A stretch of DNA of 32,903 nt from Patescibacteria group bacterium (GTDB lineage: Bacteria; Patescibacteriota; Patescibacteriia; 2-12-FULL-60-25), in assembly GCA_029210915.1 (NCBI GenBank), contig JARGGJ010000018.1, forward strand, positions 1 through 32,903, in the 5' to 3' direction. The notes beneath the pieces were generated by a model. That model had not been told where the DNA came from, made no database searches, and saw only the letters and a program-made list of their open reading frames with translations. Below are positions 29,564 to 32,903 of this stretch, one piece after another. Position numbers and translations under genes: made by a program. Position 1 is the first letter of the stretch. Each line of letters opens with the position of its first letter.

Positions 29564-29636
29564 CCCAACCCCCTTGTCAGGGGGCTGTATATCAAGTCTC
29601 CCATGACAAGGGGAGATTTAGAGGGGTTGAGCTTTG
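29564..29636. repeat. Dispersed C-rich repeat, two copies
   Basis: CCCAACCCCCTTGTCAGGGG is followed by AAGTCTCCCATGACAAGGGG with AGATTTAGAGGGGTTG. The second is the same as the copy at 21795. Its MTRGDLEGL reading gives a false N-terminal extension to the next gene. Confidence 0.8.
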
Positions 29637-29662
29637 TACTACTTTCTGTCATACTCCGCTTC

Positions 29663-31468
29663 ATGTCTACAGTATTGCAGATTCAAGATTTATCCAAAAC
29701 TTTCGGAACTCGACAGTTGTTTAGTGATGCGAGTGTTACTATTTGCATAGGGCAAAGAGTTGGGTTGATTGGAGCGAATGGATCGGGGAAGACAACGCTG
29801 ATGCGGATGATTTTGGGGCAAGAGAAACCCGAGGAAGGCAAGATAATTATTTACCCGGATATGAAGTTGGGGTATTTGGAGCAGAACGAGGAATATCCGG
29901 AAGGAGAAACTGTAATTGATTATTTGGTTAGAGTCTCGGAATGTGAATCTTGGGAGTGCGCTAAGATGGCGGGGAAGTTTGATATAAAGAATGAAAAGCT
30001 GGATGCGGAGTTTTTGAGTTTATCGGGCGGGTATCAGATGAGGGTGAGGATGGCGGGGATTTTGGTGCAAAAGCCGGATCTGTTGCTGCTGGATGAGCCG
30101 ACCAACTATTTGGATTTGCAGACAGTGCTGTTGCTTGAGGAGGTTTTGAAATCATACAGGGGATCATTACTTTTGGTATCGCATGATCGTGAGTTTTTAA
30201 AAAATGTTTGTACGCATACTTTAGAGCTTGAGCATGAAAAGTTTACACTTTTTGCGGGTGATATTGAGGCATATTTTGCGGAAAAAGAAACGCGATTAGA
30301 GATGCAAAGGCGTTACAATAAAAAAGTGCAGATCCAGCAAAGGCATCTTAAAGATTTTGTGGATCGGTTTCGTGCCAAAGCATCTAAAGCTTCGCAAGCT
30401 CAATCTAAAATGAAGCAGTTGGAGAAATTAAAGACGATTGATATCGCGCATTCAACTAGAACGGCGAGAATCAAGTTACCAAGTGTTCCACAGAGAAACG
30501 CGATGGCGCTGGATTGCAGAGATCTTTGTGTTGGATACGCAGAGGGAAAGCCGGTTTTGGCAGATATCAACTTTGAGATTAATCGCGGAGATCATATTGC
30601 GGTTGTGGGTGAGAATGGGCAGGGAAAATCGACATTGTTGAAGACATTAGCCGGTGAATTACAGGAACTGAACGGATCTTTTAAGTGGGGTCATAATTTA
30701 AATGTTGCTTATTACGCTCAACATGTTCCGCAGATGATGCCCGCCAGTGGAACGGCCGGTGACTATTTAAAATCTGTGGCGGATAGAGCCTTGCCCGAGG
30801 AGTTGTATAAGATGGCAGGGAACTTTTTGTTTAGTAAAGATGATTTGGATAAGTCGATTACAGTTTTATCCGGCGGAGAAAAGGCAAGACTTTGCTTAGC
30901 GGGAATTTGCCTTGGTAAATTTGATGTTTTGATTTTGGATGAGCCAACCAATCACTTGGATTTTGATACTGTTGAAGCGCTGGCCGAGGCGCTGGATGAG
31001 TATTCGGGAACTGTAATTTTTGTGAGCCATAGCCGTACGTTTGTATCGCAAATTGCCAATAAGATTTTGGAGATAAAAGATGGATCAGCGAGATACTACC
31101 CCTATAGTTATGAAATCTATGTTTATGAGTTGAAGACGCATGAAACTTTTGTGCCACCGGGCGAGGACAATCGCGGTGTTGAAGGAGAGGTTCCATTTGT
31201 GCGCAGTAAAGCCGATGTGCATGCGGATATGCAGAAGGAAAAGAGATTGCAGAAAAAGTTGGAAGAAACATCGCAAAAATTGACGACTGAAAAAGAGAGA
31301 TTGTTGGCTTGGTTTATCGAGAATACTTCGAAAGTTGATGTAGAAAAAACCAAAAGATTGAAAGAGTTGGATGATGAGATTTTGGATAGTGAATCTCTGT
31401 GGTTTTCTGCCCAGACCAGGTTTGATGCGCTGGAGAAGGAGATGAGTCTAATATCAAATGGCAAATAG
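29663..31468 (+). CDS. ABC-F family ATPase
   Basis: About 601 aa, two ABC domains in one chain and no membrane part. Domain 1: GANGSGKTT, LSGGYQM, LLLLDEPTNYLD, then a charged linker (about 235-270). Domain 2: GENGQGKST, LSGGEKARL, LILDEPTNHLD and a C-terminal coiled coil (about 500-590). ABC-F proteins act on the ribosome, in translation or antibiotic protection; the exact subfamily cannot be assigned. The ATG at 29663 is chosen since the 20 codons upstream lie in a dispersed repeat. The last residues (LISNGK) come from an AATAGCAAATGGC word repeat. Confidence 0.92.
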   Translation: MSTVLQIQDLSKTFGTRQLFSDASVTICIGQRVGLIGANGSGKTTLMRMILGQEKPEEGKIIIYPDMKLGYLEQNEEYPEGETVIDYLVRVSECESWECAKMAGKFDIKNEKLDAEFLSLSGGYQMRVRMAGILVQKPDLLLLDEPTNYLDLQTVLLLEEVLKSYRGSLLLVSHDREFLKNVCTHTLELEHEKFTLFAGDIEAYFAEKETRLEMQRRYNKKVQIQQRHLKDFVDRFRAKASKASQAQSKMKQLEKLKTIDIAHSTRTARIKLPSVPQRNAMALDCRDLCVGYAEGKPVLADINFEINRGDHIAVVGENGQGKSTLLKTLAGELQELNGSFKWGHNLNVAYYAQHVPQMMPASGTAGDYLKSVADRALPEELYKMAGNFLFSKDDLDKSITVLSGGEKARLCLAGICLGKFDVLILDEPTNHLDFDTVEALAEALDEYSGTVIFVSHSRTFVSQIANKILEIKDGSARYYPYSYEIYVYELKTHETFVPPGEDNRGVEGEVPFVRSKADVHADMQKEKRLQKKLEETSQKLTTEKERLLAWFIENTSKVDVEKTKRLKELDDEILDSESLWFSAQTRFDALEKEMSLISNGK

Positions 31469-31615
31469 CAAATGGCAAGAGAAGAATAGGAACTAGATAT
31501 TAATGGCAAATAGCAAGAGAAGAGTGGGTTTATTAAGTTATTTGGGTTTATTTTGAGAGAAGCCATACTTTTACTCAAAATTTTTACTTAACTCTTGCTA
31601 TTTGCTATTTGTTAT
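31440..31615. repeat. Inverted CAAATAGCAAGAG word element
   Basis: AAATGGCAAATAGCAAATGG and CAAATAGCAAGAG on the left face CTCTTGCTATTTGCTATTTG on the right. It overlaps the end of the ABC-F gene and holds no gene. Confidence 0.72.
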
Positions 31616-31671
31616 TGTTGGGGGTTGACAAAAGCGGGGATTTGTGGCATGTTTTTATATTGTTTCCCTGG

Positions 31672-31677
31672 TATAAT
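31672..31677 (+). promoter_or_regulatory. Extended -10 for the LVIVD lipoprotein gene
   Basis: TGGTATAAT, with TATAAT at 31672-31677, about 50 nt before the ATG. A TTGACA (31624-31629) lies too far upstream to pair with it directly. Confidence 0.55.
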
Positions 31678-31725
31678 GTATTCAGGGAGGAATAAAACCG
31701 CACTTTACACTGAAAGGTTAAGACC

Positions 31726-32742
31726 ATGAAAAAGTTTCAATCTGTTTTGTTTGCCTTGATTGTTGTTTTGAGCGCGTGTGGGATTTCCGTTGAAGAGCCA
31801 ACTTCACAAGTTGTTCTTGATCCTTCGGCTGTTGAGCCGGGGGCTGAAGCCGGCGTTCAAACCAAAAGCTTGGAACAAGTATCAATTGTGAATACGGCAG
31901 GAAATATCGCTGACATGTCTGTACGAGGCAACCTCGTCTATATTTGTGACAAGTCCAAGGGGATGTTCATTGTTGACATTAGTGACTTGGAACAACCACA
32001 GCCCGTGTTTGCACCCAGCGAGAATTATACGGCTTTGGGAATTGAAGTGGTTAACAACCACGCCTTTGTTGCCAGCAACACAGACGGTTTGCAGATCTAC
32101 GACGTGAGTGACCCGGTAAATACCACATTGCTTTCGAGCTTTCTGTACAACTGGGATGCGCATGACGTTAAGATTCAAGGTAACTACGCATTCGTGGCAT
32201 TCAACATTGCGGGAGTCGTGATTCTAAACATCAGCGACGTGAACAATCCCACACTGGTCGCGGCTTTGGATACTCCAGCCAACGCAAAGAGCATCTTTTT
32301 GCAAGACAACATGCTTTTTGTGGCAGACGGAGACTCGGGACTCATGATCTACGACGTGAGTAACGTGGGCAACCCCATGTTTCTCGGAGTCTTTTCGAAC
32401 GGTGCCGAGGTTAGAGATGTTTTCGTTCAGAACAACATTGCCTACCTGGCATCCGACGAAGCCGGGTTGCAGATTGTGGACGTGAGCGACCCGAGCAATC
32501 CGATTCTACTCGGAACCATGCCTGCCGAAGGCAATGCAACCGGAGTTTACGCCAGTGGAGACCAAATCTACATGGCTAACTACTATGGCGGGCTGGTTGT
32601 GGCCAACGTAGCACGACCGCAGAACCCGGATGTACTTTTTCAAGAGCCGACCTTTGGCGCGGCAAAGAAGGTGCTCGCAATCGGCGACACGATCTTTGTT
32701 GCCAATGGGAATACGGGACTCATGATCTACCAGATCCAATAG
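31726..32742 (+). CDS. LVIVD-repeat beta-propeller lipoprotein
   Basis: 338 aa. Lipobox LSAC gives lipidated Cys18. From about residue 50 there are six to seven repeats of about 40 residues, each with a core like GLQIYDVSDP, GLMIYDVSNV or GLQIVDVSDPSNPILLG, the LVIVD repeat that folds as a beta propeller. It is a surface-exposed binding domain of unknown ligand. AAAGG precedes the ATG. The repeats are regular and the gene is more GC-rich than the ABC-F gene. It is monocistronic with a terminator. Confidence 0.9.
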   Translation: MKKFQSVLFALIVVLSACGISVEEPTSQVVLDPSAVEPGAEAGVQTKSLEQVSIVNTAGNIADMSVRGNLVYICDKSKGMFIVDISDLEQPQPVFAPSENYTALGIEVVNNHAFVASNTDGLQIYDVSDPVNTTLLSSFLYNWDAHDVKIQGNYAFVAFNIAGVVILNISDVNNPTLVAALDTPANAKSIFLQDNMLFVADGDSGLMIYDVSNVGNPMFLGVFSNGAEVRDVFVQNNIAYLASDEAGLQIVDVSDPSNPILLGTMPAEGNATGVYASGDQIYMANYYGGLVVANVARPQNPDVLFQEPTFGAAKKVLAIGDTIFVANGNTGLMIYQIQ

Positions 32743-32763
32743 AAAGGATGGGTGATTATACTC

Positions 32764-32785
32764 GACGCTTCGGCGTCTTTTTTTT
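32764..32785 (+). terminator. Rho-independent terminator
   Basis: GACGC-TTCG-GCGTC followed by eight T. Confidence 0.88.
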
Positions 32786-32820
32786 GCTGAAATATCGAGC
32801 TGAGCTCGAACCATTCAGCA
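32785..32820. repeat. Nested palindrome TGCTGAA/TTCAGCA
   Basis: TGCTGAA (32785-32791) faces TTCAGCA (32814-32820), with TCGAGCT-G-AGCTCGA inside. The inner palindrome resembles those at 18067 and near 19010. Confidence 0.65.
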
Positions 32821-32846
32821 TGGAGTTTAACAGAATTTTTTATAAA

Positions 32847-32882
32847 TAAAAACACGGTGCTGACAGGTCACCGTGTTTTTTT
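32847..32882 (+). terminator. Second terminator near the window end
   Basis: AAAACACGGTG pairs with CACCGTGTTTT, loop CTGACAGGT, T run after. Confidence 0.75.
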
Positions 32883-32903
32883 GGGCGCCTTTTCCATGCC
32901 GTG

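Noticed and set aside
29603-29662. N-terminal extension of the ABC-F protein
   Set aside because: It is encoded by the dispersed C-rich repeat; the homology begins at the ATG at 29663.

Overview
The window looks like a chromosomal contig of a candidate-phyla-radiation (Patescibacteria, probably Parcubacteria-like) bacterium. The reasons are inferential: tandem small two-helix pilins of the TrbC/VirB2 type with cysteine-rich ectodomains, many lipoproteins and surface proteins of unknown family, very short operons, orphan GIY-YIG, GxxExxY and four-helix-bundle genes, apparently leaderless starts, and intergenic regions full of short word-like repeats. TGA is used as a stop, so the standard bacterial code fits. 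No rRNA, transposase, integrase or CRISPR array was seen.

Layout. 1-1602: an unknown 396-aa protein with a structured leader and a terminator. 1669-3812: a GIY-YIG gene, a broken 5' piece of tRNA-Met carrying a hairpin insertion, elongator tRNA-Met, an unknown gene, initiator tRNA (with C33), and four copies of a structured non-coding unit behind the two CAT tRNAs. 3855-7283: HxGH nucleotidyltransferase, small unknown protein, MazG-like pyrophosphohydrolase, MFS transporter, glutamine amidotransferase. 7385-7915: intact tRNA-Ser(CGA), a GIY-YIG gene, and a second tRNA-Ser copy with four palindromes inserted in its D, anticodon and T loops. 7993-11398: secreted phosphodiester-glycosidase-like lipoprotein, small acidic protein, and a large single-pass membrane protein. 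11769-17909: a block of GC-rich genes on the minus strand (three lipoproteins, a polytopic membrane protein and a cytosolic partner) with related strong promoters and strong terminators. 18309-20093: polytopic glycosyltransferase-like protein. 20284-25966: minus-strand pilin operon with six VirB2-like proteins and a solute-binding lipoprotein. 25988-28160: two single-gene cassettes, GxxExxY and four-helix bundle, flanking YchF. 28305-32742: HI0933-type flavoprotein, ABC-F ATPase and an LVIVD beta-propeller lipoprotein.

The most unusual theme is a layer of small palindromic insertions. In at least eight places a recognisable parent sequence (two tRNA copies, a repeat unit, a dispersed C-rich repeat, an inverted-repeat element, and two word repeats inside a gene) is split cleanly by a 20-40 nt hairpin. 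In the tRNA-Ser relic the rest of the tRNA is identical to the intact copy, every hairpin lies in a loop, and the D-loop site matches the one used in the tRNA-Met relic. Both interrupted tRNAs sit beside a GIY-YIG gene.

A second layer consists of inverted word-repeat elements. Some are empty and some carry one small gene. Two of them abut gene ends so that their terminal GTCTGA supplies the last Val codon and stop. Word repeats also enter coding regions in frame, in YchF, the glycosyltransferase-like protein and a lipoprotein signal peptide.
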